This document shows, piece after piece, positions 1-10,078 of a stretch of DNA of 60,942 nucleotides. This DNA is from Candidatus Methylobacter favarea. GTDB taxonomy: Bacteria; Pseudomonadota; Gammaproteobacteria; Methylococcales; Methylomonadaceae. The stretch is from assembly GCF_902806695.1 (NCBI RefSeq), contig NZ_CADCXN010000043.1, forward strand, positions 1-60,942. Reading direction: 5' to 3'. Made by a program: the position numbers and the translations under genes. Every line of letters starts with the position of its first letter. Within the stretch, counting starts at the first letter, position 1. The notes beneath the pieces are model-generated. The model was given only the letters and a program-made list of their open reading frames with translations, made no database searches and was not told where the DNA came from.

Positions 1-69
1 TCTTAATCATCCTGTCACTAACGCTGCCTATAATTTGAACCTCTCCAATAACGCTAAGAGGCAATTCCT

Positions 70-1740
70 ATGAAGAGCTTAAACAACAATCCCTGTGATG
101 TTTCGCGATGTGTAGCGGGGCCCGTGGTGTCATTATTAGTAGCCTTGTCAGCCGCAAACGTAATGGCGGCGAATAATGCTCCTTTAATGGAGCAGGGTAT
201 CCAGTTCGGTGATCCGGCGCCAGGACGGGCTATGATCTGGAGCCGTTCCGACCGTCCGGCCCGCATGATGGTGGAATACGCGTTCAACGAGCAATTCGAC
301 GATTCGCAAACTGTCAAAGGCCCTTACGCGCTGGAGAGCTCCGATTTTACCGCGCGCCAGGACTTGGTCGGCCTACCCCCAGGTGAGGATGTTTACGTTA
401 AAGTCTGGTTCGAGGACTTGACCAATGCCCGCGCCAAAAGCGAAGCGGTAACAGGCCATTTTCATACGATTGGCAAATATGACAACATTCGTTTCATCTG
501 GGGCGGCGATACGGCAGGCCAAGGCTGGGGCATTAACGAAAGCTTCGGCGGCATGAGAATCTATGAAGCAATGCGTCAGGTCGAGCCGCAGTTCTTCATT
601 CAAAGCGGCGACAGCGTGTATTCCGACGGCCCTATTCCTGACAGCAAACCGGCCGAAAACGGTCAGATATGGACTAATCTTGTCACCCCGGAAGTCAGCA
701 AGGTCGCCGAAACTCTGGACGAATTCCGCGGCCGCTACAAATACAATCTGCTGGACGAAAATTTGCGCCGCTTCAATGCCGAAGTCCCGCAAATCTGGCA
801 GTGGGATGATCACGAGGTCGTCAACAACTGGTCGGACGCCAAAGACCTGGGCCAGGACGCCCGTTATACCGTCAAGGATGTGCCACTCTTGATTGCCCGC
901 GCCGCCAAGGCTTTTCATGAGTACGCACCGCTGCGCCCGCATGATGCCGAAGAACCCGACCGCATCTACCGGAAGCTCTCTTATGGCAGATTACTCGATG
1001 TGTTCGTCATCGATATGCGCAGTTACCGCGGGCCAAACACCGGCAACCTACAGACCGAAGAAGGTGTGGAGACCGCTTTTCTGGGTGAAACCCAGCTCGC
1101 CTGGCTCAAAAACGAATTAAAGCGCTCCCGTGCGACATGGAAAATTATTTCAGCCGATATGCCTATCGGTCTCAACATTGGCGACGGTACCGACGCTCAA
1201 GGCAAGGCACGCTGGGAAGCTATCGCCAACGGTGACAACGGTCCGGCCGTCGGCCGCGAGCTGGAGATCGCCCGTCTGTTGAGCTTCATCAAGCATGAAA
1301 GTATCAACAATATCATTTGGCTGACTGCCGACGTGCATTATGCCGCCGCCCACTATTATGATCCTGCCAAGGCTGGAACCAGGGACTTTGCCCCGTTCTG
1401 GGAATTTGTGGCCGGCCCGCTTAATGCCGGTTCTTTCGGACCCAACAGCACCGACGGCACTTTTGGTCCACGCGTGGTATTTGCCAAAGCTCCGCCTGCG
1501 GGCCAAGTCAACCTGTCGCCTTTTGCCGGCCTGCAGTTCTTCGGCGAAGTTAACATCGATAGAAAGAGCCGGACTTTGACTGTCGATCTGAAAGACATCG
1601 ACGGCAAGATCGTATTCAGCAAGACCCTGGACAGCGAGGCCAATAGCTTTTTGTCCGGTAACAACTTTCACCCCATCCATATCCCTGGCGCAGACCGAAG
1701 TCATGTACATCCTTTCGTTGCGAGGCGGGAAGCCGATTAG
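70..1740 (+). CDS. phoD: Secreted PhoD-type alkaline phosphatase/phosphodiesterase
   Basis: Metal-dependent phosphatase of the PhoD family, expected to release phosphate from phosphomono- or diesters outside the cytoplasm. Residues 1 to about 33 form a signal peptide (hydrophobic VVSLLVALSAANVMA, likely cleavage after VMA). An N-terminal beta-sandwich (about 40-135) precedes the metallophosphatase domain. Visible metal-ligand motifs are GGDTAG near 145, QSGDSVY near 178, WDDHEVVNNW near 245 and TADVHYAA near 415. The ATG is preceded by AAGAGG at a suitable distance. The length of 556 aa is normal for the family. It stands alone, with the next gene convergent. The substrate cannot be read from the sequence; a phospholipase D-like activity is the main alternative. 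No Pho box was recognised upstream, where only 69 bp are visible. Confidence 0.85.
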   Translation: MKSLNNNPCDVSRCVAGPVVSLLVALSAANVMAANNAPLMEQGIQFGDPAPGRAMIWSRSDRPARMMVEYAFNEQFDDSQTVKGPYALESSDFTARQDLVGLPPGEDVYVKVWFEDLTNARAKSEAVTGHFHTIGKYDNIRFIWGGDTAGQGWGINESFGGMRIYEAMRQVEPQFFIQSGDSVYSDGPIPDSKPAENGQIWTNLVTPEVSKVAETLDEFRGRYKYNLLDENLRRFNAEVPQIWQWDDHEVVNNWSDAKDLGQDARYTVKDVPLLIARAAKAFHEYAPLRPHDAEEPDRIYRKLSYGRLLDVFVIDMRSYRGPNTGNLQTEEGVETAFLGETQLAWLKNELKRSRATWKIISADMPIGLNIGDGTDAQGKARWEAIANGDNGPAVGRELEIARLLSFIKHESINNIIWLTADVHYAAAHYYDPAKAGTRDFAPFWEFVAGPLNAGSFGPNSTDGTFGPRVVFAKAPPAGQVNLSPFAGLQFFGEVNIDRKSRTLTVDLKDIDGKIVFSKTLDSEANSFLSGNNFHPIHIPGADRSHVHPFVARREAD

Positions 1741-1830
1741 TCCCGAAGCGATAGGACCGGGCGATTTCACGAAGCGTCTTTCGTGTAGTGAAATTGCCCA
1801 GCATTCGGGCAGCTATTGCACACTCAGTTA

Positions 1831-1858
1831 TGCCCCTCGTTGAAATAAACGAGGGGCA
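1831..1858. other. Perfect 11-bp stem-loop between convergent genes
   Basis: TGCCCCTCGTT at 1831-1841 is exactly complementary to AACGAGGGGCA at 1848-1858, with a 6-nt loop. It lies between phoD (+) and the cvfB-like gene (-), which converge. No T-tract follows on either strand, so it is not a textbook intrinsic terminator. It could be an mRNA 3'-end stabiliser or a Rho-linked terminator hairpin. Confidence 0.5.
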
Positions 1859-2057
1859 ACAGAGCCTGTCCCGAGCATAGTCGGGCGCTGTAGGCATTGG
1901 CGGTCGCGTCAAGTTTTGCTGCTTGCCTGGGCTGGGATGACCAAAACAGGCTTTCGCTAAAATAGCGACCCTCCGCCTAGTGGTTAGCTGCGTTATTACC
2001 AGCTTGGCTGACCTGAAAGCAATGGTATAAATGGAGTAAGGCAACTCGGGAGCATCA

Positions 2058-2954
2058 TTAAATAAGCCGGATACTGTTTTTATCAATGCTGATCAATTTT
2101 TTCTTATACAAAGCGCCGATAGCTTGCTTGAATACTTTCTTGCTGACGCCGAATGCAGCATAAATGGCTTCCGGCGGACTTTTATCGCTCAACATCATCA
2201 CGCCGTGGTTTTCCTGAAGCCTGGCTAAAATAGTATCGGTCAGCGACTCGACTTTGCCATAGCCAGGCTGATAGAGGCTCAGATCAATTTTATGATCGTC
2301 TCTGATCTGTTTAATATAGCCTTCCAACTTTTGACCTTTGCTTAACGGTTGAAACAGCTCATTTTGATAAAGCATGCCCCAATGAGTATTATTAACAATG
2401 GCTTTAACGCCCAGCTCTGTTTTATCGGCGATTAGCAAGGACACTTTCTGGCCGGCTTTAAAATACACTGATTCATCTGAGAGGAAACCATCAATCCTGG
2501 TGGTGGCGGCAAGGCGCTTTTTGTCATCGAGGAACACTTTGACCAGATAGTATTTGCCGACCTCCATTTCATGACGCTGCTCGCTGAACGGTACCAGCAG
2601 ATCTTTCGGCAATCCCCACTCCAGAAAAGCACCTGCATAGTTAAGCGCCGCCACTTTCAACCAGGCAATATTACCCACCTCGGCCAAAGGCGTTCTGACG
2701 GTAGCGGCCAGATGTCTTTGCCATAAGTTCGCCGGCCGCGTATCAGAGCGGCTAACATCGGGCTCGCCTGCGGAAAGACGAGCCGGTAGGTCATAATCGA
2801 CATAAACAAATACCTCCAGCACATCGCCTACCTGGCAGTTTTCGGGTAATTTTTTGTCCGCCAGCAGAACTGTTGATGTTCCATTGCCCAGATAGATATT
2901 AGCCCCCTGGCGTTTAACCACCTTCAGCTTATTGAGTTTGCCGATAGTTATCAT
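2058..2954 (-). CDS. cvfB: CvfB/YitL-family S1-domain RNA-binding protein
   Basis: 298-aa cytoplasmic protein of the CvfB (YitL) family: tandem S1/OB-fold RNA-binding domains followed by a C-terminal winged helix. The N-terminus MITIGKLNKLKVVKRQ, the segment GAFLEWGLPKDLLVPFSEQ near 110-128, and the C-terminal APEA-type HTH (YAAFGVSKKVFKQAIGALYK) are typical. Family members affect RNA stability or translation; no specific target can be inferred here. The ATG start matches the family N-terminus. It is transcribed in the same direction as rapA and starts about 50 bp after the rapA stop, so the two may share a transcript. Confidence 0.85.
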   Translation of the reverse strand: MITIGKLNKLKVVKRQGANIYLGNGTSTVLLADKKLPENCQVGDVLEVFVYVDYDLPARLSAGEPDVSRSDTRPANLWQRHLAATVRTPLAEVGNIAWLKVAALNYAGAFLEWGLPKDLLVPFSEQRHEMEVGKYYLVKVFLDDKKRLAATTRIDGFLSDESVYFKAGQKVSLLIADKTELGVKAIVNNTHWGMLYQNELFQPLSKGQKLEGYIKQIRDDHKIDLSLYQPGYGKVESLTDTILARLQENHGVMMLSDKSPPEAIYAAFGVSKKVFKQAIGALYKKKLISIDKNSIRLI

Positions 2955-3006
2955 TTCCAGAATACGCGTTAGAGGATCGGAGCAGCATGATTCCAGCTTT
3001 TATCAT

Positions 3007-5874
3007 TCAACTGGTAATAACAAACCGTACGGCATCGAGTCTTAGCTGGGCTGCCTGAATATTTTCATGAGCCAGCAGGGTTATATCCTTTAGCTGTTCA
3101 ATTTCTTCTGTTTTAATCGTCGGATTAACCTTTTTCAGTCTGACCAGGCGCTTTATCTCATTAGTTAAAGATGCCAGCATGGCTTTAGTCGCATCTGCAC
3201 ATATTCGCTGCATATCGGCTTTGGCTTTTTGTTCAGCCATATTCAAAATTTTGGTAATAGGGACACGCTGATTATTAAGAAATGTCACAATTTGTTGTTC
3301 ATCAAAAGTAATCCCGGTCTCTATCAAGCTGCGATGAGGGATTGATTCCGTTAAATCTTTCTGATATTGGTCAATCAGTACCCGAATGGGCGTGGCAGGC
3401 AGAAACCGGCCGATTTGAAATTCGGCAGGCGCGCTGCATTCAACAATAAATAAACATTCCAGCAAAAATTGCCCGGCTTTAATATCCCTGTGCCTGACGA
3501 CGGATACGGTTGCATTGCCGGTTTCACTCGATAGCACAAGATCCATGGCTGCTATTACCATAGGATGTTCCCAGGTCATAAACTGCAATTCTTCCCGCGC
3601 CAAGGCTATCTGTCTATTGACAGTAACGGTCATGCCATCTTCCGGCAAACCGGGAAAATGCGACACCCGCAGATGATCGCCCGGGCGGATAATAAAGCAG
3701 TCCGCAGAGTGGAACTCGGTTTCCACTCCGTAGCATTCAAAGACATTTTCCATGTAGGGCCACAGCGTGCCTTCTTTCTCGTAGGCATTTAGCTGATCGA
3801 TAAGCGCATCGGCCAACTCTTTACGGCAGGAGTTCAATTCCAGCAATTGATCACGGCCGTTATGCAATTGCGCCTCTAGTTCCGCATTCAGGGCTTCGGT
3901 TTTAACTATAAAAGCATCAATTTCGGCCTGATTTTGCTTTTGTAATAGTGCCGCCAGTTCATCATGCAGAATTTCTGCAACACGGGCGCCGGCCGGCGTA
4001 TTACTGCGAAGGGCATTCAGACCTTCGTCATACCATCGATACAATATTTCCTGTGCGGTGTTTTGCAAATAAGGGATATGAATCTTGATAATGTGCTTCT
4101 GGCCTATGCGGTCAAGCCGACCTATGCGTTGTTGCAGCAGATCAGGATTGGCGGGCAAATCAAACAGGATCAGGTGATGGGCAAACTGAAAATTCCGGCC
4201 TTCGCTGCCGATTTCGGAACAGATCAATAGCCGCGCCGAACTTTCCGGATCGGCAAAATAAGCGGCCGCACGGTCCCGCTCGATAATCGTCATTCCCTGG
4301 TGAAACACAGCCGCTGCAATGCCGTTGCGGTTTCGCAGGGCTTGCTCCAGATCAATAGCGGTTTGAGCCTGTTTACAGATCAGCAAGGCTTTTTGACCGC
4401 CTAGTTGTTTAATTTTTTCGACCAGCCAGGCAAAACGCGGATCCTGCTGCAAATCTTCGTCATTTTGCTGTCCGCTTAAGGCATAAGCATAGCGTTTGCG
4501 CTGCGGAAAACCCTGCACAGTTTGGCGGGAATTCCTGAATAAAATCCGTCCCGTGCCATGATGATCGAGCAATACTTGAATCAGCGCCTCGCGCGCTGCA
4601 GCCGATTTCGCCTCATTGTTCAGATCTTTCAGCAAACCTTCCACATTGTCATTTTTAAGCAGCTTTGTTAATAATGCCGCCGCTTTTTCATCCAATGGTT
4701 TTTCAGCCAGCAATAATCTGGCTGCATTCGCGACCGGCTCAAAAAGCCGCTCTTCTTCAAGGAAAGCCGCGAAACTGTAAAAGCGATCCGGATCAAGCAA
4801 TCTTAATCGGGCAAAATGGCTTTCCTTGCCCAATTGCTCTGGTGTCGCCGTCAACAATACCAGGCTGGGAGAAATCCGGCCGAGTTGTTCAACAAAAAGG
4901 TAGTCAGGGCTGGCGGCATGCTCGCTCCATTCAAGATGATGAGCTTCATCCACAATCACCATATCCCAGCCGGCTTCTATAGCCTGACTTTGCCGGGGCG
5001 GATATTTTGCAAAAAAGCCCTGGCTGCATAACACCAGTTGCTCATTTAAAAACGGATTACTGGCGACTGCCGCATCGATCTGCGCCTGTATGTCAGCCGG
5101 TACGGCATTATCCTCGACATCTTCAGAAAAGATGCCGTCATCACCGAGTTCTTCAAGACAGCGCGCCTCATCAAAAATACTGAAACGCAGGTTAAAGCGC
5201 CTGAGCATTTCCACCAACCACTGATGCAGCAGACTTTCCGGCACGATAATCAGCACCCGCTTACTGAGCCCGTTAATAAGCCTGTGGTGCAAGATCAGTC
5301 CTGCTTCAATAGTTTTTCCCAGCCCGACTTCGTCAGCCAGCATAATTCGCGGGGCGGAACGGTTAGCAGCTTCGTAAGCAATGAACAGCTGATGAGCTAT
5401 TAGCGAGGTTCTGCCTCCCAGTAAACCTTTCACTGGGGACTTTTGATGTTGTTGCAATCTGTGCCATGTTTCATAGCGCAGCAAAAACCATGAGCCGGGA
5501 TCGATTTGACCGATAAACAGCCTATCCTGGGGTTTATTGAACTGAATATGATGATTCAGTTCTATCTCATTCAACTCAACTTCCAAACCTGCCTCATCTT
5601 TGCCCACATAGGTGATCAAACCATCCTGCTCGATTACCTTGTTTACTGTCAGCCTGATTTCGTCAATAGACTCAATAGTATCGCCTTCTGAAAAGATGAC
5701 GCGCGTTAACGGGGAGTTATCTCTGGCGTAAATACGCCTTTCATCACTGGCCAAAAAAAGCACAGTAACCCGATTGAAAGCCACCTCCAGAATAAGACCT
5801 AAACCAAGTTCCGATTCGGTATTACTAATCCAGCGCTGTCCGGGAATAAAATTTTCCATTTGTTGATATGCCAT
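3007..5874 (-). CDS. rapA: RNA polymerase-associated ATPase RapA
   Basis: 955-aa Swi2/Snf2 ATPase that recycles stalled RNA polymerase in gammaproteobacteria. The N-terminus MENFIPGQRWISNTESELGL is the usual RapA beginning with its two Tudor-like folds. The ATPase core has Walker A DEVGLGKT at 181-188, the DEAH box (VDEAHHLEW), motif III LTATP, and the second RecA lobe with GSEGRNFQFAHHLILFDLP and QRIGRLDRIGQ. A long C-terminal RapA-specific region follows. The length agrees with E. coli RapA (about 968 aa). The start is MAYQQMENF; a second ATG five codons on is also possible. It is followed closely by the cvfB-like gene. Confidence 0.95.
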   Translation of the reverse strand: MAYQQMENFIPGQRWISNTESELGLGLILEVAFNRVTVLFLASDERRIYARDNSPLTRVIFSEGDTIESIDEIRLTVNKVIEQDGLITYVGKDEAGLEVELNEIELNHHIQFNKPQDRLFIGQIDPGSWFLLRYETWHRLQQHQKSPVKGLLGGRTSLIAHQLFIAYEAANRSAPRIMLADEVGLGKTIEAGLILHHRLINGLSKRVLIIVPESLLHQWLVEMLRRFNLRFSIFDEARCLEELGDDGIFSEDVEDNAVPADIQAQIDAAVASNPFLNEQLVLCSQGFFAKYPPRQSQAIEAGWDMVIVDEAHHLEWSEHAASPDYLFVEQLGRISPSLVLLTATPEQLGKESHFARLRLLDPDRFYSFAAFLEEERLFEPVANAARLLLAEKPLDEKAAALLTKLLKNDNVEGLLKDLNNEAKSAAAREALIQVLLDHHGTGRILFRNSRQTVQGFPQRKRYAYALSGQQNDEDLQQDPRFAWLVEKIKQLGGQKALLICKQAQTAIDLEQALRNRNGIAAAVFHQGMTIIERDRAAAYFADPESSARLLICSEIGSEGRNFQFAHHLILFDLPANPDLLQQRIGRLDRIGQKHIIKIHIPYLQNTAQEILYRWYDEGLNALRSNTPAGARVAEILHDELAALLQKQNQAEIDAFIVKTEALNAELEAQLHNGRDQLLELNSCRKELADALIDQLNAYEKEGTLWPYMENVFECYGVETEFHSADCFIIRPGDHLRVSHFPGLPEDGMTVTVNRQIALAREELQFMTWEHPMVIAAMDLVLSSETGNATVSVVRHRDIKAGQFLLECLFIVECSAPAEFQIGRFLPATPIRVLIDQYQKDLTESIPHRSLIETGITFDEQQIVTFLNNQRVPITKILNMAEQKAKADMQRICADATKAMLASLTNEIKRLVRLKKVNPTIKTEEIEQLKDITLLAHENIQAAQLRLDAVRFVITS

Positions 5875-6102
5875 TTAGGGAGTGAAGGAAAATCGCTATT
5901 ATAAGCTTCGACAATGAGTTGTTACGGCAATTAAATTATTCTTATAACTATCACGCTATAGTGTCCGGCTGCGGATTTAGGTCAGATGATTGCCGGTATT
6001 TCCTGCTTCCAGGCTCAAGGGACTGGCATGAAGCACAGTGTCAGTTTTTAACCCGCAGCACTAAATAAACTCCTTTTTGTTCATGTTTTGTATAAGTATT
6101 AT
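5875..6102. other. Divergent intergenic region, no gene seen
   Basis: Together with 6103-6294 this makes a 420-bp divergent spacer between rapA (-) and the unknown gene at 6295 (+). I see no ORF with a ribosome-binding site and no tRNA-like fold. It must hold the rapA promoter, but I could not place it with confidence. Confidence 0.5.
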
Positions 6103-6131
6103 TTGACAATATCCCGCCAGCTTGCTACAGT
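6103..6131 (+). promoter_or_regulatory. Predicted sigma70 promoter for the 6295 gene
   Basis: A perfect -35 hexamer TTGACA (6103-6108) is followed after 17 bp by TACAGT (6126-6131; 4 of 6 to TATAAT). The expected start of transcription is near 6138, giving a leader of about 155 nt before the ATG at 6295. Confidence 0.5.
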
Positions 6132-6294
6132 CCGACGCCGTAAAAGTAAAATTGTTCATTGGTATTACTTAAAACTAATCATTTGATATTTTGTCTATTT
6201 ATTGGTGAATATTCCATGTCCTATCTATTGATAGCACAGTCATCTGTAATTGCATATCCGGAATTAATAAAGCGGATTTTGAGGACGGGGAACC

Positions 6295-6891
6295 ATGATT
6301 TATTCAAATAAACCTGTGTCAGAGATAGAAAAAAAGCTGATTGCCGCCCGCAATTACTCTGTAAGGGAAAAAGCTGGCAGTAATATGAACAGCAATCCGG
6401 ACAATAGCGGAACCAGTAATTTTAAAATTGCGCACAATGCGGAAAAGGCTAAAACGCAACTGGTCAGCGCCTTATCCCCTACGGCTTTAGGGCTGCCTTA
6501 TGCATATGAACAAAACCGTTACATAGCGGGGCAGACAAATGCGTCATTACTTTCTGAATGGACTACATCTATAAACTATTACTTTTCAGCAAGCCGACCG
6601 GCATATCAATCCGGTACAAATAATGATGAGTATAATAATAAAAAGCACAATCCCGTTACGGCGCTGCAGTACCTTCTTTTTTATTTCGAGCATTTCTGGC
6701 TAACTTCAAGGCAACAATTAGCAGCGGCCAAATCGGAATGGAGGCTGCTTATAGGCAGTCAGCACAAAAGCGGATTTTCAGATGTTAATGACCTGGGGCA
6801 GGAAGGTCAAACCGGCTTGTTAAAAACAATTGGCAGGCTGCACTATCCTTTGGGCTTTCATTTTTTTACCTATGCCGAGTCCAAACTCTAA
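6295..6891 (+). CDS. Hypothetical protein, 198 aa
   Basis: I do not recognise this protein. It has an excellent Shine-Dalgarno region (GAGGACGGGGAA just before the ATG) and a promoter about 160 bp upstream, so it is probably expressed. The N-terminal half is polar and Asn/Ser-rich (residues 25-45), with no signal peptide. The second half contains an aromatic helix-like stretch (LQYLLFYFEHFWLTSRQQL near 125-143) that could be amphipathic or membrane-associated. The stop overlaps the beginning of the next ORF in another frame, implying a two-gene unit. It sits upstream of ftsH but is separated from it by about 1 kb. Confidence 0.6.
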   Translation: MIYSNKPVSEIEKKLIAARNYSVREKAGSNMNSNPDNSGTSNFKIAHNAEKAKTQLVSALSPTALGLPYAYEQNRYIAGQTNASLLSEWTTSINYYFSASRPAYQSGTNNDEYNNKKHNPVTALQYLLFYFEHFWLTSRQQLAAAKSEWRLLIGSQHKSGFSDVNDLGQEGQTGLLKTIGRLHYPLGFHFFTYAESKL

Positions 6892-6895
6892 AAAA

Positions 6896-7477
6896 ATGCT
6901 TAATCAAGTCCAAAAAAAGTTAAATTCGCGTGAGAGAAAGAGAATTTTCTCTCCTTTTGGCATTAATTCTGCTTTTGAAAAGATATTGCAGGAACTCGGC
7001 GAGGCGCTTAACCTGAACTGCGAATATGTCAGGCAGATTCAGATAATAGCTTTCAATAAGATAAAGCTCGGTTATGGCGAGCACTTAGTGGGTTTTCTAT
7101 ACAAGTTGTTTGTGCCTGTAGCTATTACGCAAAAAGATATTCGCCCTGTTAATAAAATGAATTATTGCCTGGAGCGTAATGTCTGTCTTGACGGCCCTAT
7201 ACTGACCAAGTCGTGGGAGAAGCCAATGTCGGCAGTGAATGAAATGACATTTTCAATGGCTCTGGCGTTACTATTCGGCTATATGGAGGGGAATTTTACC
7301 GTGCAGGTAAAAGTGCGAGCGGTTAAATTCAAATCAGGGAAAATTATCGGTTCGTGTTTTAAGCACCCTTTGCATTTTAAAATGCCGCTTATCACAGACC
7401 TAAGAAAATCCAATAACAAAGTTTTAGTACAGGATTTGGACACGGAACATTTTTTAACCGCAAAATGGGTACCGTAA
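6896..7477 (+). CDS. Hypothetical protein, about 193 aa
   Basis: Unrecognised. The start is uncertain: ATGs at 6872 (overlapping the upstream gene by 20 bp) and 6896 (after the upstream stop) are both possible. I chose 6896 because translation would be coupled without a long overlap. The protein is basic at its N-terminus (VQKKLNSRERKRIF) and has a hydrophobic patch in the middle (FSMALALLFGYMEG). There is no signal peptide and no motif I can name. The codon usage is AT-leaning like the upstream gene. It is probably co-transcribed with the 6295 gene. Confidence 0.5.
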   Translation: MLNQVQKKLNSRERKRIFSPFGINSAFEKILQELGEALNLNCEYVRQIQIIAFNKIKLGYGEHLVGFLYKLFVPVAITQKDIRPVNKMNYCLERNVCLDGPILTKSWEKPMSAVNEMTFSMALALLFGYMEGNFTVQVKVRAVKFKSGKIIGSCFKHPLHFKMPLITDLRKSNNKVLVQDLDTEHFLTAKWVP

Positions 7478-7903
7478 GAGAATATTACATGACGGTTGGA
7501 GTTGATTTTTTCCCGGTCCAAGCTTTTGTCGCAAGTCATAAAGGACGCGAAGCAAGGTGAACTCAGCAATTGCACCATAAAGGAGCCAATAATCAAAACA
7601 CGCCCGGAAATGCGCGGTATTTAAGGCAAAATACGATAAGCCTAACGGTTAAACCGTCGATTCCCATGCAAAAGGACCTGAAATTTTGCCCTGAATTTAA
7701 GCTTGAGCGCTTTTAAAAATGTTTAAGAAAAAATGATGTGATTGTGCTGAACCCGAATTTTGAATTTTTCAGATATTACGGGAGCCAAAACGAATTATCT
7801 ATTATGAGAAGGCGACGAGATGGAGGCGTCGAATTTGTGAGAGACTTAACCCTTATGCAACTCAACATTAGTGACCAGACTCTGCATGGTCCGGAGATTT
7901 ATT
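7478..7903. other. Leader region upstream of ftsH, no supported gene
   Basis: This 426-bp spacer carries a 61-codon open frame beginning at 7738 that runs into the ftsH start, but it has no clear ribosome-binding site or recognisable content. It presumably holds the ftsH promoter; no convincing -35/-10 pair was found. Confidence 0.4.
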
Positions 7904-9823
7904 ATGAAGAAATATATATTTAATATGCTGCTTTGGGGAGTTGTGTTGACCGGTGCATTCCTGGTGTTCAACCGGGTAAATTCTACGCCTACTTTGCAGG
8001 ACTCATTAGCTTATTCCGAATTTATCAATAAAGTGAAACAAGGTCAAATCGAGCGGGTGGAGATGAGTGGTCAAATGATCAAGATTCGCACCTCGGATGG
8101 TCAGAACTATGAAACCTTCAATCCAGGCGATCCACACCTGATTGATGATCTTCTTGCCGCCAGAGTCCAGATAAGAACATCGCCGCCGGTGCAACAATCA
8201 TTTCTTATGCAGGTATTCATATCGTGGTTTCCCATGCTACTGTTAATTGTAATCTGGATTATCTATATGCGCAGAATGCAAGGGGGCGGAGGTGTAGGTA
8301 ACAACATGAATTTTGGCAAAAGTAAAGCCAAAATGCTGGAGCAAGACAAACTTACCGCTAATTTTGACGACGTAGCAGGTTGTGAAGAAGCTAAAGAAGA
8401 AGTAGCGGAACTGGTGGATTTTCTATCAGACCCAACGAAATTCCAAAAACTCGGGGGACAAATACCGCGCGGGATTTTAATGGTAGGGCCTCCGGGAACA
8501 GGTAAAACTCTGCTTGCCAGAGCCATTGCCGGGGAGGCGGGAGTAAAATTCTTCATTATTTCCGGTTCTGACTTTGTTGAAATGTTTGTCGGTGTGGGTG
8601 CGTCAAGGGTCCGGGATATGTTTGCCCAGGCTAAAGAACATGCGCCTTGCATCATATTCATTGATGAAATTGATGCAGTCGGCCGCCAAAGAGGTGGAGC
8701 AGGCTTGGGCGGCGGAAATGATGAAAGGGAACAAACCCTCAATCAGTTACTGGTGGAAATGGATGGATTTACCGGCAATGAAGGGGTTATCGTCATCGCC
8801 GCGACTAACCGTGCCGATGTGCTGGATAAAGCCTTGCTCAGACCGGGGCGTTTTGACCGTCAGGTCAATGTCGGTTTACCCGATGTAAGGGGCCGTGAAC
8901 AAATCCTGAATGTTCATATTAAAAAGGTGCCGGCTGCCGCCGATGTTCAATTGAAATATATAGCCCGCGGGACGCCCGGATTTTCAGGCGCCGATCTGGC
9001 CAATATTGTTAATGAAGCAGCGCTTTTTGCGGCTCGCTCCAGCAAGCATGAAGTTACCATGAGCGATCTTGAAAAAGCCAAGGATAAAATTCTCATGGGT
9101 GCCGAGCGCCATACGATGGTCATGACTGAAGATGATAAATTGTTAACAGCCTATCATGAAGCAGGCCATTGCATAGTCGGGCAATCATCTCTCGATCATG
9201 ATCCGGTATACAAGGTCAGCATTATGCCTAGAGGCAGAGCGTTGGGCATAACGATGTTCCTGCCGGAAAAGGATCAATACAGTGCCAGCAAGCGCAAACT
9301 GGAGAGCCAAATTGCCAGCCTGTTTGGCGGCCGAATCGCCGAACTCATGATATATGGGGGCGATCGTGTTACTACCGGGGCCTCCAATGATATAGAGCGC
9401 GCTACCGAACTGGCCCGGAGCATGGTTACACGCTGGGGATTTTCGGACAAACTTGGCCCATTAGTCTATGGCGAGGAAGACGGTCAGCCATTTATGGGTC
9501 ACCCAGGTACGCAAGGCAAGGCCGTATCCATTAATGTCGCGCATATGATCGATGAAGAAATCCGTTCAGTGATCGATCGCAACTATCAGCGCGCAGAAAA
9601 CATTTTGCGGGAAAAGATCGATATCCTTCATAAAATGGCCGAAGCATTAATGAAATGGGAAACTATAGACAGCTCGCAAATCGAAGATTTATTGGCAGGA
9701 AAAGATCCCCGGCCGCCAAAGGATGAAAAAGATCTATCAACCAGGACTGATTTTAAAAAGCCTGATAAACCGGATGTTAAACCAGCAAATACCAATATAA
9801 ACAAACCTGCCGGACAAGTTTGA
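7904..9823 (+). CDS. ftsH: ATP-dependent zinc metalloprotease FtsH
   Basis: Membrane-anchored AAA+ protease that degrades misassembled membrane proteins and selected cytoplasmic regulators. Starting at [12 protein letters not shown] (ATG 7904, preceded by CCGGAG), the protein is 639 aa, the normal length. TM1 is at about 5-24, a small periplasmic domain follows, and TM2 is at about 100-122. Walker A GPPGTGKT is near 195-202, the DEID Walker B follows, and the second region of homology ends in RPGRFDRQ. The zinc site HEAGH is at about 418-422. The C-terminal tail is Lys/Pro/Asp-rich ([11 protein letters not shown] onwards). It is not next to rlmE, the usual partner, so it may be a second FtsH of this genome. 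Confidence 0.95.
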   Translation: MKKYIFNMLLWGVVLTGAFLVFNRVNSTPTLQDSLAYSEFINKVKQGQIERVEMSGQMIKIRTSDGQNYETFNPGDPHLIDDLLAARVQIRTSPPVQQSFLMQVFISWFPMLLLIVIWIIYMRRMQGGGGVGNNMNFGKSKAKMLEQDKLTANFDDVAGCEEAKEEVAELVDFLSDPTKFQKLGGQIPRGILMVGPPGTGKTLLARAIAGEAGVKFFIISGSDFVEMFVGVGASRVRDMFAQAKEHAPCIIFIDEIDAVGRQRGGAGLGGGNDEREQTLNQLLVEMDGFTGNEGVIVIAATNRADVLDKALLRPGRFDRQVNVGLPDVRGREQILNVHIKKVPAAADVQLKYIARGTPGFSGADLANIVNEAALFAARSSKHEVTMSDLEKAKDKILMGAERHTMVMTEDDKLLTAYHEAGHCIVGQSSLDHDPVYKVSIMPRGRALGITMFLPEKDQYSASKRKLESQIASLFGGRIAELMIYGGDRVTTGASNDIERATELARSMVTRWGFSDKLGPLVYGEEDGQPFMGHPGTQGKAVSINVAHMIDEEIRSVIDRNYQRAENILREKIDILHKMAEALMKWETIDSSQIEDLLAGKDPRPPKDEKDLSTRTDFKKPDKPDVKPANTNINKPAGQV

Positions 9824-9836
9824 GGTGCGCTCATTT

Positions 9837-9868
9837 GGGGGTTTTAAAAAGCCCCCTTCTTTTTTTTG
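9837..9868 (+). terminator. Intrinsic terminator after ftsH
   Basis: GGGGGTTTT at 9837-9845 folds back on the A-rich run and CCCCC ending at 9856, followed by TTCTTTTTTTT. It lies 14 bp after the ftsH stop codon. Confidence 0.85.
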
Positions 9869-10065
9869 GCTTCAATTACTCTCTGTTTCATCGCTTCGAA
9901 ATGTTTTTTACTCCAATATCTTCCAGAGCTGCCTGTCTGTTAATGACTTTATGAAAATTCTTATTGGGACGAAATATTTTCCTGTCTCTCTCCCGGCCTT
10001 GACAAGACAGAAAGGACAGGCCTGCAATAAGTGCAGTCAGAAGTTAATTCTTCGCATGTTTGTCT

Positions 10066-10071
10066 TATAAT
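10066..10071 (+). promoter_or_regulatory. Consensus -10 box directly upstream of queG
   Basis: A perfect TATAAT at 10066-10071 ends 7 bp before the queG ATG (10079), which would place the transcription start at or next to the start codon. The matching -35 is weak (TTAATT-like near 10044). A separate candidate, TTGACA at 9999-10004 with TGCAAT at 10023-10028 (18-bp spacer), would give a conventional leader. Confidence 0.4.
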
Positions 10072-10078
10072 ATCAGCC

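Noticed and set aside
1831-1858. Intrinsic terminator after phoD
   Set aside because: The stem is perfect but there is no T-tract on either strand, so I list it only as a stem-loop.
7738-7923. 61-codon ORF upstream of ftsH
   Set aside because: It runs into the ftsH coding start in another frame, has no clear ribosome-binding site and no recognisable content.
9825-10070. 81-codon ORF between ftsH and queG
   Set aside because: It begins within the ftsH terminator region and covers the queG promoter region; no ribosome-binding site.
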